From contig CAUYUJ010014352.1 of assembly GCA_963575745.1 (NCBI GenBank), forward strand, positions 91,992 to 155,991: 64,000 bases of DNA, in the 5' to 3' direction. This DNA is from Prorocentrum cordatum (taxonomy: Eukaryota; Sar; Dinophyceae; Prorocentrales; Prorocentraceae). Below the pieces are notes generated by a model that saw only the letters and a program-made list of their open reading frames with translations, was not told the origin of the DNA and did not search any database. This document shows positions 20,978 to 32,172 of this stretch, one piece after another. The position numbers and the translations under genes are program-made. Numbering within the stretch: position 1 is the first letter of the stretch; the number at the start of each line of letters is the position of its first letter.

Positions 20978-21158
20978 TGCAGTAGGAGCTCGACCACTAA
21001 AAACCTCCCAGAAGAAAACCAATCCTGAGACCCCAGGACGTTGACTGAACTTTTGGTGTGGGAACGTCACCCTTTCCACAGCACAGCCATCGAAACCCAA
21101 GAAACCCAGGGCCCCCTGGAGGCAAGCAGGGTGTTGCTTGGCATGGGCTTCCACTGTA
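20978..21158. mobile_element. MITE family E, copy E2
   Basis: Left end degraded (TGCAGTAGGAGCTCGACCAC), right end intact, GGCTTCCACTGTA. It shares CCTGAGACCCCAGGACG and GGTGTGGGAACGTCAC with other copies. Confidence 0.75.
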
Positions 21159-21166
21159 TGCCTTTG

Positions 21167-21371
21167 GACGCCCGAAATGGGTACGGAAAGAATGGGTACA
21201 ATGCCCAACAACAAATGTTGTCCCAAACCAACAGCGGCCGCTGTTGGGCAGGCGGCCTTGTGTCTCGAATGAACACGGGCCGCGGCGGCGTGGACAGCGA
21301 GTCCTGTTCAAAATGAACAGGAACTGCTGTTGAGCATTGTACCCATTCTTTCCGTGCCCATTTCGTGCGTG
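21167..21371. mobile_element. MITE family F, copy F1
   Basis: Inverted repeats of about 45 bp: left GCCCGAAATGGGTACGGAAA then GAATGGGTACAATGCCCAAC; right GTACCCATTCTTTCCGTGCC then CATTTCGTGCG. Interior landmarks are AACAGCGGCCGCTGTT (a perfect palindrome) and GACAGCGAGTCCTG. Confidence 0.8.
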
Positions 21372-21384
21372 CAGATTTATGCCC

Positions 21385-21715
21385 ATTCCCCCGTATCGTT
21401 GCCCCCGGAGTCAGATCCCAGCCAACATCCTCTCCACAGCTCAGCCATCGAAACCCAAGAAACCCAGGGCCCCCTGGAGGCAAGCAGGGTGTTGCTTGGC
21501 ATGGGCTTCCACTGTATGCCCATCTCCCCCCCTATCGTTGCCCCCGGAGTCAGATCCAGGTCAACATCCTTTCCACAGCTCAGCCATCGAAACCCAAGAA
21601 ACCCAGGGCCCCCTGGAGGCAAGCAGGGTGCTGCTTGGCATGGGCTTCCACTGTATGCCCATCTCCCCCCGATCGTTGCCCCCGGAGTCAGATCCCGGCC
21701 AACATCCTTTCAAAG
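21385..21715. repeat. Tandem repeat of about 140 bp, 2.4 copies
   Basis: Each unit runs from ATCGTTGCCCCCGGAGTCAG (21391, 21533, 21672) through AACATCCT and then the right half of a family E element, ending GGCTTCCACTGTATGCCC. A truncated E element has been amplified with its flank. Confidence 0.85.
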
Positions 21716-21839
21716 CTGATCCCTCGACCCCTCGCGGACACCGCCTTGACAGGCTTCCCGAGCCGCGTCCCGGCCGCGGCGACGAGGGGCACGCCCCAAG
21801 GCCCAGAAGGAGAGACAGAGGACAGGCATCCTCCCCCCT

Positions 21840-22032
21840 GCCTCCTCCTCCTCCTCCTCCTCCTCCTCCTCCTCCTCCTGCTCCTCCTCCTCCTTCTCCT
21901 TCTCCTCCTCCTCCTCCTCCTTCTCCTCCTCCTCCTCCTCCTCCCCCTCCTCCTCCTTACCTCCTTACCTCCTTACCTCCTCCTCCTCCTTACCTCTTTA
22001 CCTCCTCCTCCTCCTCCTCCTCCTCCTCCAAC
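21840..22032. repeat. TCC array
   Basis: (CTC)n with TTACCTCC variants. Confidence 0.95.
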
Positions 22033-22610
22033 TCCAACTTCTTCTCCCCGCATGTCGTCGGGATCTGCAGAAGTTCCTGGAAGCCCAACTCACGGGGTCG
22101 GCACCAAGCTGCCCAACATACACCCTGCTGGGTGGGCGAGGCCCACCAGGGGAAAACCAACCAACGAGTTAGCCGGAGCCTGACAGGGGCCAGCGCCCCA
22201 ACTCTCTTGGTTCTCCAGAACTCTCTGAGCTAGGAGAACAGTTATCGTGTTGGGAGGAAGGGGTTGGGAGGATGAAGGGCATGAGCAATAGAATTCGGAT
22301 ACAACGCATGATACCTTCGGCCGCTTACGCATAATGATGTCCTCATTTCTCCCAGCCCCATCCTGCCAACCCGACAACTGCATTCCTGGCTGAGGTCTCC
22401 GCAAACCTCAGCAGGCTTCAAGCGTGTTTTGTTTGTTGTTTCTGAGCGGGCGTCACAGGAGCAGTTCCGTAGAACAGCACCGGCGGTCAGCCCACGCATG
22501 CACGGATGTCCACGGAAGTCCCCGGAGGCCTCTTGAAGCATCGGCCTGGAGGCCTCACGGGTGTCGATATCCAAAAGAAAATGAACAGACTCGATTCTCG
22601 ATAATGCTCC
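22033..22610. other. Intron sequence, no gene or repeat recognised
   Basis: Balanced composition between two TCC arrays; no coding motif found on either strand. Confidence 0.45.
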
Positions 22611-22611
22611 T

Positions 22612-23112
22612 CATTCCTCCACCTCTCCCTCCCTCACCTCCCTCCTCCATCCTCTCCTCCTCCCCTCCTCCTCCTCCACCTCCTCCTTCTCCTCCGCCGC
22701 CTTCCGCCCTCACGCACACCGCCTTCCTCCTCCGCCTCCCGCCTCCGCCTCCTCCCCTCCACCTCCTCTCCACCTCCTCCACCTCCTCCTCCTCGTCCTC
22801 CCTCACCTTCCTCATCCTCCTCCTCCTGCTTCTTCTCAGCCTCCTCCTCTCCTCCACCTAACTCACCTCCTCCTTCCCTCACCTCCCTCCTCCTCGTTCG
22901 TCCTCCTCCTCCCCGTTCCCCTCCTTCTCTTTCTCTTTTGTCCCTCTCCTCCGCCTACCCACTCTTCTCCTCCCTCCCATTCCCCCCCTCCCTCCCCTCC
23001 CTCCGTGTCTCCCTCACTCCTCCTCATCACCATCATCATCCTCTCCCTCCTCTTCCCCCTCCTCCTCTTCCTCCTCTTCCTCCTCTCTTCACGCCTCCTC
23101 TTCAGTCCCCCA
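22612..23112. repeat. Imperfect TCC-rich polypyrimidine region
   Basis: About 500 bp of C and T on the plus strand with scattered A and G, mainly degenerate TCC and CTCC units. Confidence 0.9.
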
Positions 23113-23130
23113 TCCACTCCTTATCTCGAT

Positions 23131-23924
23131 AAATTCGCCGGCCCAACGGGCCAGGGCGTGCTAAGATCTCCGGTACCTGGTTAACAGTATTTCTAGTTCG
23201 CGCGCGCGGGGCGGCCCCTGGGGGTCCCCGGACGAAAAGTACCCCGGCAAGGTCCCGGCAAGGTCGGGCCAGAGATGCCGGAGCCCTGTTACAGGGCCCC
23301 AGGACGGGCCAAGAGGTCCCCAAGAAGCCTCCAAGACGGTCCAAGAGGGCCCCGAGACGGCCAAAGATCGCCCGAAGACGCCCAACAGGGCCCCAAGACA
23401 GCCCAAGAGGCCTCCAAGACGCCCCAAGGGCCTTCCAAGAGGCCTCCGAAGAGGGCCCCAAGAGGCCAACATCGTTTATTTTCATTGTTTTTTTTTCTAT
23501 GTTTTTTGCGTTCTGGCTTTTTCGCCTTCCGGACGCTCCAAGACGGCCCAAGAGGCCCCCAAGACCGCTCCAAGACGGCCCACGAGGCTCCCAAGACGGC
23601 CCCGGAACGGCCCAGGAGGGCCCCCAAGACGGCCCAAGTGCCGCCCAAGACGGACCAAGAGGCCCCAAGACGGGTCCAAGAGGGGCTCAAGAGGAGAACC
23701 GAGAACTGAAAAATCGAGCCCTCCGCCCCAGAAGGCGCCCAGGAGGCCCCAAAAAGGCCCCAAGAGGCCCCCAAGAGGCCCCCAAGACGCCCCAAGAGGC
23801 GCCCAAGAGGCCCAAAAGCGGCCCCAAGAGGCCCAAAAACGGCCCCCAAGAGGCCCCAAAACTCGGCTAGCCCACAACGGTGCGACAATATGGGCCGGCG
23901 GAATGAGCGAAGCGATTAAATAAC
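23131..23924. mobile_element. Dispersed element H, copy 2
   Basis: Same start and end words as copy 1 (TTCGCCGGCCCAACGGGCCA; GGGCCGGCGGAATGAGCGAA) and the same internal order: GCGCGCGCGGGGCGGCCCCT, CCAAGAGG minisatellite, T-rich island at 23475-23530, more minisatellite. Confidence 0.7.
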
Positions 23925-24039
23925 TTCTCCACGTCGCACCCCGATGCCGGACGAAAGGGCGAATCGGGCGTTTCGCCTGAGACTTCCCAAAGTACCACTT
24001 ATTACCCTGAAGTTTCGACATTCACAACAGCTTCACAGA

Positions 24040-24420
24040 TGGAGGGCGGGTGGTGTTCAAAAAGTGGTTCTTGCCTTGGCGCCGCGCGCATTCGTCTTAA
24101 CAAATACAAGAGTCTCACTTATTGAGGGCGGATCGTTTTCAAAATGTGGCTCTCGCCGCAGCGCCGCGCACACTCGTCTCAACCATGTGCAAGAGTTTCG
24201 CGTATTGAGGGCGGGATGTTTTTTGAATATGGCCTTCGCATCCGCGCCGCGCACATTCGTCTTAAACAACTGCAAGAGTTTGACGCAATTATCGCGGGTG
24301 GTCTTCAACATGTGGCTATGTCCTTAGCGCCCAGCCCGTGCGTCAAACAAATCGCAAGAAACTTCACGGATTGAGGGCGGTTCCTTGTCAAAATGTGGCT
24401 CTCGCATTCGTCTTCAACAT
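24040..24420. repeat. Tandem repeat of about 86 bp, four to five diverged copies
   Basis: Unit landmarks: TTGAGGGCGG, then TT(C/T)AAAATGTGGCT, then GCGCCGCGCACA(T/C)TCGTCT, then CAAGAGTTT. Degenerate relatives occur at about 50545-50880. Confidence 0.85.
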
Positions 24421-24439
24421 TTGCAAAAGGTTCACGGAT

Positions 24440-24640
24440 TCCCATGAGTAAATTACAGAAAACGGCCTTTTGGAACGATTCAGGATTCCCATGGAGCAGC
24501 AGTTACGTTGATTCGCGGTGCTGGAGTCCCAGGAACGGCGTTCTGGCACGATTCAGGATCGTGAAGAAGCAACAGTCAGGTTCACTCGTGGCGTTGAAAT
24601 CCCGAGAATGCTGTTTGGCACGCTTCAGGATCTTCAAATG
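24440..24640. repeat. Tandem repeat of about 75 bp, about three copies
   Basis: Landmark TGG(C/A)ACGATTCAGGAT or close variants recurs near 24470, 24544 and 24619, each followed about 55 bp later by CC(C/A)(G/A)AGAA or CCAGGAACGGCGTT. Confidence 0.75.
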
Positions 24641-25011
24641 GTTGCCCCCCAACGGGGCACTTCCCCCAGTGGAGATAATGAATCCTTGTAGGAGCCGACA
24701 TGAAGAGGGAATTTCGGGGGAGGGTTTATCCCAACATCGTTTAGGAGTCTTGGGTTTACGCTGGTCCTTCTCCTCCCCCTCCATTTTTGACGTTGCGCCG
24801 ACATAGATCAGATGATCATTGCGTCTTGTGGCTAAGACGATTAAAACGGCCGACTTAGGCCTGGAGCTAACAAAATACGCCCGGCTGGCGCAGCGAAAAA
24901 TAGGACGACGCAAGAACACGAGTGCCCGCAAGGGGCAAACAGTATGCACCAGCCAGACAGTGGGGTAGAGACAGAGGTCGAAGCGAAGCGAAGCTTAGAA
25001 CGTCTATCGAC

Positions 25012-25305
25012 AAACCCTCCTCCTCCTCCTCCTCCTCCTCCTCCTCCTCCTCCAAATCCTCTTCCCCCTCTTCCCTCCTCCTCCTCCTCCTCCCTCCTCC
25101 CTCCTTCTCCCCCACCCCCTCCCCCTCCCCCTCCCCTCCCTCCTCCCCCTCCCCCATCCCCTCCCCCCTCCCTCCTCCTCCTCCTCCTCCTCCTCCTCCT
25201 CCTCCGCCTCCTCCTCCTCCTCCTCCTCTCTCCCCTCCTCCTCCTCCTCCTCCTCCTCCTCCTCCTCCTCCCTCCTCCTCCTCCTCATCATCATCATCAT
25301 CATCA

Positions 25306-25342
<37 letters not shown>

Positions 25343-25343
25343 A

Positions 25344-25378
<35 letters not shown>

Positions 25379-26045
25379 CCCCTCCCCCTCCCCCTCCCCT
25401 CCCCCCTCCCCTCCCCCTTCCTCCTTCTTCCTCCTCCGCCTCCTCCTCCTCCTCCTCCTCCTCCTCCCCTCCTCCCCCTACCTCCCTCCTCCTCCTCCTC
25501 CTCCTCTTTTTCCTTCTCTCCCTCTCCTCCCCTCCTCTTCCTCCTCCTCCCTACCTCCCTCCTCCTCCTCCCTCCTCCCTCCTCCCCTCCTCCCTCCTCC
25601 CTCCTCCCTCCTCCCCTCCTCCCTCCTCCCTTCCTCCCTCCTCCCTCCTCCCTCCTCCCTCCTCCTCCTCCCTCCTCCCCTCCCTCCCTCCTCCCTCCTC
25701 CCCGTCCTCCCCCCTCCGCTCCTCCCTCCTCCCTCCTCCCTCCTCCCCTCCTCCCTCCTCCTCCCTTCCTCCCTCCTCCTCCTCCCTCGCTCAAAAACCT
25801 CCTCCCTCCTCCCTCCTCCCTCCCCTCCTCCTCCTCCTCCTCCCCTCCTCCTCCTCCTCCTCCGCCTCCTCCTCCTCCTCCTACCTCTCCTCCTCCTCCT
25901 CCTCCTCCTCCTCCTCCTCCTCCTCCTCCCTGTCCTCCCTAACCTCCCTCTCCCTCCTCCTCCTCCTCCTCCTCCTCCTCCTCCTCCTCCTCCTCCTCCT
26001 CCTCCTCCTCCTCCTCCTCCTCCTCCTCCTCCTCCTCCTCCTCCC
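25012..26045. repeat. TCC array with an embedded CAT array, about 1.03 kb
   Basis: Almost pure pyrimidine on the plus strand. At 25285-25377 it switches to (CAT)n with two small interruptions. The middle part (25560-25800) is CCTCCCTCCT-type, the last 100 bp perfect (CTC)n. Confidence 0.95.
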
Positions 26046-26243
26046 CCGCACAAGGCGGCGGGGCGGAGGGGGGCTCCCAGGCGGCCAGGTGTCGCCCAGC
26101 GTCGGCCCGTAACCCAGGCCTCCGCGGCCGCGCCCCCCCTCCGGCAGCCCCGACCCTGTGCCCTCTGCTGCCCCCGCCGGCGTCGCCCCGAAGCTGGCGG
26201 CGCGCACGGGCGACCTGCTTCTGAGAAGACGCTGGCCCTACAT

Positions 26244-26433
26244 TTAAGTCGGGCGTGTCCCCCTACCGGGGGATTCTCAACGAAAAATAAAAATACCCCC
26301 AACATACCCCAAAAAGGCCAAACATAGTTTTAAAAATAGTCCCCAGACTATGTTTGGATTATGTTTTGATTATGCTTCGTGTATATGAATTTGTTGTCGA
26401 AAATCCCCCTGTAGGGGGACAGGCCCGACTTAA
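26244..26433. mobile_element. MITE family B, best-preserved copy (190 bp)
   Basis: Starts TTAAGTCGGGCGTGTCCCCC, ends CAGGCCCGACTTAA, with about 40 bp of near-perfect inverted repeat. Flanked by a perfect 8-bp duplication CCCTACAT (26236-26243 and 26434-26441). The interior is AT-rich and contains CCCCAGACTATG. Confidence 0.95.
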
Positions 26434-26445
26434 CCCTACATCTAT

Positions 26446-26650
26446 GACGCCCGAGATGGATACGGAACAAGTGGACACGATGCCCAACCACAGGTGCTGT
26501 CCAAAGCCGGCAGCGGCCGCTGTGGGGCAGGCGGCCGTGTCGCGTTAGGGAACACCGTCCGCGGCGGCGCGGACAGCGAGTCCTGGTCAAACGGGCAAGA
26601 ACTGCTGTTGGGCATGGCACCCGTTCCTTCCGTACCCATTTTGAACGTCC
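26446..26650. mobile_element. MITE family F, copy F2
   Basis: Diverged left end GACGCCCGAGATGGATACGG, right end CCGTACCCATTTTGAACGTC; core CAGCGGCCGCTGTGGGGCAG and GACAGCGAGTCCTGG. It lies 12 bp from the family B copy. Confidence 0.75.
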
Positions 26651-26871
26651 CGAATCTACAGAAAAGGCCCGCGCCTTCTAAGAAGCATGGGGTGTGCTTC
26701 TGAGAAGCCTGCACGGAGTCGAAAGCGAAGGGGCTCCACTTGTCTGTCCCCTTCCTGGAGCAGGGGTGCGCAGCGAGCGCATCGCCTGCCACATCCGCCG
26801 CTGTCCGAGCCTGGGTGATGAGGGAGGATTGGCGGGGGAGCGAGGCGGCAGGGATAGGGGAATCACCGAAG

Positions 26872-26900
26872 GATGGATGGATGGATGGATGGATGGAACA
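26872..26900. repeat. (GGAT)n microsatellite
   Basis: About seven GGAT units. Confidence 0.95.
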
Positions 26901-27182
26901 TCACCAAAGAGGCCCTGGCGACCGTCTGCACGCAGACGACCGCCAGGGCCCCCAATGTCGATTGGTTCCCGCGCCGCCGCGAGTACGCCGCACGGACGCC
27001 GAGGCGACGAGGGAAGAGCCCCAAAGAAGCCCAGATAGGCATCCGTCACGACCCTGACCCACCCCGAGGGCAAGCCAGGAGAACGGAAGCCACCCCCGCG
27101 GGGACCGACGGGCCACCCAGACGGCCCCCAGAGGCCGGGGAAGCACAGGGGGAGGACAAGGAGGGGCTGGAAGAGTTTTGAT

Positions 27183-27343
27183 TTAGGTCGGGCATGCCCT
27201 CCTACAGGCGGATTGTTGAAGATGAATAATGAACAATCGAAAAATGTTCAAACAATAGCCAAAAAGAGTCGGAAAAACCATCCCCTGATTATTTTTCGAC
27301 TATGCTTTAATATTCCTCCTGTAGAGGAAAACGCCCGACTGAA
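27183..27343. mobile_element. MITE family B, copy at 27.2 kb
   Basis: Diverged ends TTAGGTCGGGCATGCCC and ACGCCCGACTGAA. Duplication GTTTTGAT (27175-27182) and GTTTGGAT (27344-27351), 7/8. Confidence 0.85.
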
Positions 27344-27529
27344 GTTTGGATGTAAGAAGAAAGAGGGCTGCGCCTGCAGCGGAAAAGCGACAGCGGCTGC
27401 AGCGGCAAGATCCGCCGGAGCAGTGCGAGGCATAGCTGCACCCGCGGCAGCAGCGGCAGCGGCAGCAGCTGACGCGACGACAGCGACTGCCGTTGCATCG
27501 GCAACGGCAGCGAAGAAAGGCAGCGCCGC

Positions 27530-27654
27530 TCGCCTGCCGTGTGGCACAGCAGCTGCCGCAGGGTGGGGACCTTGGGCAACTTCTGCCTCACTACCTCGGC
27601 AGTCAAGCCCTCCCCGCTGCGAGTGCACTCGCCTCGATCGGAGCCCGTCGCAAC
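27530..27654 (-). CDS. Serine beta-lactamase-like hydrolase, exon 4
   Basis: The frame reads VATGSDRGECTRSGEGLTAE then VVRQKLPKVPTLRQLLCHTA. The end matches the family segment P-(M/T)-(T/L)-R-x-LL-x-HT-(S/A)-G that precedes the active-site tyrosine region and always lies between the DDPV segment (exon 3) and the DVLGR segment (exon 5). The acceptor is TCAAAG|G at 27655. The donor is uncertain: GGCGA|GCGGCG (GC donor) gives the phase that exon 5 needs, but GGCAG|GCGAGC is 4 nt away. Exon 3 joins in phase 0. A GC-rich alanine-coding stretch on the opposite strand directly beyond the donor is intronic. Confidence 0.72.
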
Positions 27655-28684
27655 CTTTGACGCCATTGCCCATGCCACCTTCGAACAAGTGGCTACCATC
27701 ACCACCAACACCAACATCCACGCAATCATCGTCACGGGAATGGCACGGGCATGGCACGGGAGCATTGTCATCACTGTTACCACCGTGCTCGCCAACATCT
27801 CGGCCGCTTGCTCCATCACAATCTGCGCACTCCACGCCATGGGATGAATTCTACGAATGAGAGGCATCAGGAGGAGGATACCAGGTAAAATCACACAGGA
27901 TGAAGAAAATGATCGCGTAACTGGGCTGGGTTAGCGAAACCATGATCAAGCATGAAGTCCTTGTGAACACATCCCACTTCCCCAGGGCCAACACGGCTCC
28001 AGGTGACCACGGCGCAGGGCAAAATCATCAAAAAAGACCTCAAGCTGGCCCCGAGACGACCCCAGGAGGGCCCCAAGCAGGTTTGTTCCTTCCTCTTGGT
28101 CTCTCTCGCCTTTCGGGCCATGACTCGGACCTCTGGCGGCCGTTCCGGGACGATCCGAGCACCCCCGATGCCCCCCCCGGGGAGGCACGGCTGCTGGAGC
28201 GCACCCCGAGGCCAGAAAATGTCCAGGGACCGACGATAACGTCAGAGGAACTGGGCCATCCCCTCCTGCACGTTACCCCCAGGAGTGCCTGGAATCGAAT
28301 CGAGAAATCGGATCGGCGATCGAAGTGAATCGGACCGACGGAGATCAGCAGCCAAGTCGGGAAAAGTCGAACCCGCGGACATCGGCAGGCTAGTATGCCT
28401 CTAGTGAGAAATCGGATCCCAAACCGGAATCCCAAGTCGAGCCGAATCGACATCGGAAACCATTGAAGTCGAATCGAATCGAATCGGAGGAATCGGAACG
28501 AGCCCTGCCACCCCGGGACCAGACAGCGCCCCTCCCTGGACGCGCCGCCTTCCCGGCGGTGTTCCTCACGGTGTACGTGTCCGCCGCGAGGTCGCGCGGC
28601 TTGACCGTGCCTCTGGCGGCGGAGCGCCCAGGGGGGGGCCAAAGGCGGCCGCACGCCCTGGAGGTCGGAGGGGGGCGGGGAGAG
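27655..28684. other. Intron sequence, no gene recognised
   Basis: Includes words like AATCGAATCGAATCGGA (about 28280-28490) in loose tandem. Nothing else recognised. Confidence 0.5.
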
Positions 28685-29330
28685 GAGATGGAGGAGGAGG
28701 AGGCGGAGGAGGAGGAGGAGGAGGAGGAGGAGGGAGGAGGAGGAGGAAGGAGGAGGAAGGAGGAGGAAGGAGGAGGAGGGGGGAGGCAGCGCCAGCGCAT
28801 CCCCCAAAATTCGGCGGTGGCAGCACGCCCTCCACTTCGAAGAAGGGGGTGGGGGAGAACAGGAGCGGCGACAACACGGAGAAACGGGGGGGGGGGGGGG
28901 GGTGGCGCACGCCGGAAATCGGGGCGGACGCTCCGAGCGGGCACGGGCCAGAGCCTTCCAGCCACAGGCGTGTTTTTTTGGAGGCCCCGAGCCGCGCCGC
29001 GCCGGGCCAGCGGTCGAGCAAGAGAAGGACGAGGAGGACGGGAGGCAGAGAAGATGGGGCAGGGGACAGCGGGGGAGGAGGGGGGAGGAGGAGNNNNNNN
29101 NNNNNNNNNNNNNNNNNNNNNNNNNNNNNNNNNNNNNNNNNNNNNNNNNNNNNNNNNNNNNNNNNNNNNNNNNNNNNNNNNNNNNNNNNNNNNGGAGGAG
29201 GAGGACGACGAAAACGAGGACGAGGAGGAGGGGGAGGAGGGGGAGGAGGGGGAGGAGGGCGAGGAGAGGGAGGGAGAGGAGGAGGCGGAGGAAGAGGAGG
29301 AGGAGGAGGGGGGTGTCAGGAGGCAAATAC
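28685..29330. repeat. GGA array containing an assembly gap
   Basis: Interrupted (GGA)n before and after 100 N at 29094-29193. The round number shows a placeholder of unknown real length, inside the array, so the array length is not known. Confidence 0.95.
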
Positions 29331-32064
29331 TGTGAGGTCTTCGTAGGAAGGATCAGGGAGAATTGAGATCCACTTGGGGGCTGCTACGCCAGATTCGGCC
29401 GCGGATGAAGCTGGATCAAGCGGGATTAAGCCAGAGTCAGCGGGATGAAGCGTGAAGCGGGATTAGGCCAGATCCTGGATCAAAGCAAACTCAGAATTTG
29501 GCACCCTAGAAATTGCATCCGAAGGGGTGGATCGGGGTGATATTGAAGAGCATGCAGCGTGGTGCGTTTCTGATCCATCTGGCTGGCCTCTCTTGCCACT
29601 TTTCGTTAACGCTTTGCCGCAGTCGTCCATCCTCCACTCCACTAAGGAATCGTGAAATAAGAGGTCCTTCAATCATGATTTCGTCTAGTGTGGAGTTGTT
29701 TAGCAACCCGTCAATCGAGCACATACTCTTCCAGTAGTGAAACATTGGACACTCATTCATTTGAAGCGGGTTATTTTCGTAAGAGGTTCAACATTAGCAA
29801 AGACTGATGTAGTAGGCGTTCTGGCAATAAGGAGCACATCATGTGGTAAGAACCACGTCATCAAGGACCCCTTCAATAATGATTCCTTCAACACGGGATA
29901 CGGCACGGATTCCTGCAGAACGATTCCGGTCGTCAAGACACTACAAAATGATTATTTCGGTGCATAGTCGATTATCAACGGTTCCTGTCGAAGCTATTTC
30001 TTCAACAAGGCTTTTGTCAGAAGAAAATCCTACTAGAGGAATCCACACAACAAGGACTACTACTACTAAACTGTCTCTCCGTGAAGAAAAGAAATGCAGC
30101 AATCCGCGCAAAAAGAAGCCGAACCACATTACCGTTACTGACTTAACCCTTCTCCGAACAAAAACTACCATAGAGACAACTGTTGAAGTGAGACCGCCAG
30201 AAACAGATGCGCACAAACAAAACAAAACGATTGCCCTTGTGAGAGAAACGAAAACAACACACGCACTCCGAAGGATGTCCACAACCGCACTGCTGCAGAG
30301 CTTTCCCGCTCGCCTCGCCTCCCCCCGCCCAGATTTCGACTTAGACCAGAAATCCTCTAAGCTTTGTGTTGGCAGAGGTGTCGCACAAGGAGTATGTTTT
30401 GGCTGCGGCTTCCTTCGTGGACTTTGAGACTGCCCACGCCAGTCCAGATTCCATCCGTACCCTGCAATCCTTAGCATTTAGTGTAAGTGTATGGGCATCG
30501 CACGAATTGTTGGAGTGTTCTGGGTGTGATGTGTTCATGTGTATGATCGAACTCGCAAGCATCGTGCCCCCGCCCTCCCAAGACGGTTTAGATACAGCAC
30601 GCCCTTCACCATCGTAACGGTGCTCTTCAATCGAGCACATATCTTCCTTCAATCGCCCAATTGCTCAAACAAATAAGCCCGATAACATAACATATGCAGG
30701 GTTGCCGCTAGATCAGGTGTCCGATTCCGACCCATACAAACCAAAAACGAGGGCTGTGGGGACATCTGCGGTATGGGGGATGTATTTCTTGTGTGTATCA
30801 GGCAGGGCTGCTACAGGAATTCTGTGCGGGCCGGGGCCGACATGGCAGACGCTGCCGCTGCCAAGGCGTGGCGCAGCACACGCCTTCACGAAGCCGCGCG
30901 TGCGCTGGCGGGTCGGGCCACGTGCGCAATTATGCGAAGGCCGAGGCGCCGTCGGGGAACCAGCTCTTGCCGAGGGGCCCGCTCCGCAGCCACCGCTGCT
31001 CTGGAGCCGCTGGTGGCGATGACGCGGCCGACGAACTGGCGTGGAACCGCTTGCAGATGCGGAGCCGCCGGAGACCTCCTCGCAGCCTGCTCGGGAACGA
31101 GGCTCCGGCTCGAGACCTCGCCGGTGGAGGCGGGGGACCCCGCAGGGAGGGGCTTCCGCTCGAGACCTCCCCGCGAGCCACCCACACAAACGAACGAAGC
31201 CCCAACTCGAGATTTGCAGGAGCAGGAGCCCGGGGTTCTGAAACCAGAAGGGAGGCTCACATGCGTGCTCTGGCGAGGAGTGGCTACAGCAGGCGGCTGT
31301 CTCGTGAAGAGAGGGCCTCAGCGGTGGCTCCGGAGGGCGGCAGGCGGAACGTGGAGACGGGAGCGTGCAGGAAGGAGGGAATGGATGTCGTCCGACACTT
31401 CGCAAGTTAAGCCTGGATAAACAAGCCGTCGCCCACCACGTTCCCCCCTACTTCCCCATCCACTTCCACACCTCCTTCCAGCCCTCCACCATGTTATTTG
31501 ACCCTCATCACTCGCAGTTTCGTCCTTCGCTTCGCCTCACACCTCTTCCTGCTCATACTCTTTGTGCTCACCTCCTTGCCGCGCATTGGCACAGCACACT
31601 CGTTGGTGCACCCGTCGTCCTCCCCGTCCTCGCGACAAAACGCTTGCCAGCTCGGGGCGGTGGGCCTCTGGCCAAGAGGAGAGAAAACGAGAAGGAAGCA
31701 GGGGCGGGATCCCTGCCCCATGCACGCTCTCACAGGGCTCCACCAAGACATTCACATCCCTCCCACGAGAGGGCGCGCGGCCCTGGCCGCTGAATGCCCC
31801 GGTATGCCCACGCGAAGAGTGCAAGACATCTGTCACTGGATCCTGCTGCGTGAATGTGCCGACGTGTGGCCCCAACCCAGAAACACTGAAACGTGCATTG
31901 GCTGTCCACCCGCTGTTTCTGCGTAGGGGGAACGCGATGGTGGGATGCCGCCTGGTCGCATTCAAATCACTCCTGTGGTCCACGCTGGCGCAATCCAACG
32001 TGCAACCACGCCCACACGAACAAACGGCGAACGACGACAACGAGAGCTCGCCTCGTAGCGGCGC
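29331..32064. other. Intron sequence, no confident gene
   Basis: 29440-30300 is AT-richer and without recognised repeats. The stretch 30713-31420 is GC-rich and open for 200-230 codons in several frames on both strands; no motif in any of them, so I treat it as composition-driven. All of it falls in the 4,410-bp intron between beta-lactamase-like exons 3 and 4. Confidence 0.5.
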
Positions 32065-32172
32065 TATCTTCGTCTGCTTGAACGCAGGTATGTACTTCCA
32101 CACTGGGTCGTCCAAGTCAATGTTCCAGTTCGTGCTGTTTGGATCCTCAGCGTACGTGAGGAAGGCCACTGC
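32065..32172 (-). CDS. Serine beta-lactamase-like hydrolase, exon 3
   Basis: Exactly 36 codons, phase 0 at both ends: AVAFLTYAEDPNSTNWNIDL then DDPVWKYIPAFKQTKI. LDDPV-KY-P-F is a hallmark of this hydrolase family and normally lies about 25 residues after the SxxK motif, as it does here once exon 2 is joined. The acceptor is CAACTGAG|G at 32173; the donor is ATA|GCGCCG, a GC donor, at 32064. Confidence 0.85.

Noticed and set aside
24040-24640. CRISPR-like array (regular repeats with variable spacers)
   Set aside because: Units of 75-86 bp diverge along their whole length; there are no conserved short repeats with unique spacers, and the genome is eukaryotic.
26244-26433. piggyBac-type MITE, because the element begins and ends with TTAA
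   Set aside because: In other copies the outer TTAA is changed (TTCA, CTAG, TCAA, ATAA) while 8-mers further out remain paired, so TTAA belongs to the element end.
30713-31420. A 230-codon minus-strand frame and overlapping 205-215-codon plus-strand frames as a gene
   Set aside because: Open in several frames on both strands in GC-rich sequence, no recognisable motif, no consistent codon signal by eye. It lies in an intron of the hydrolase gene.
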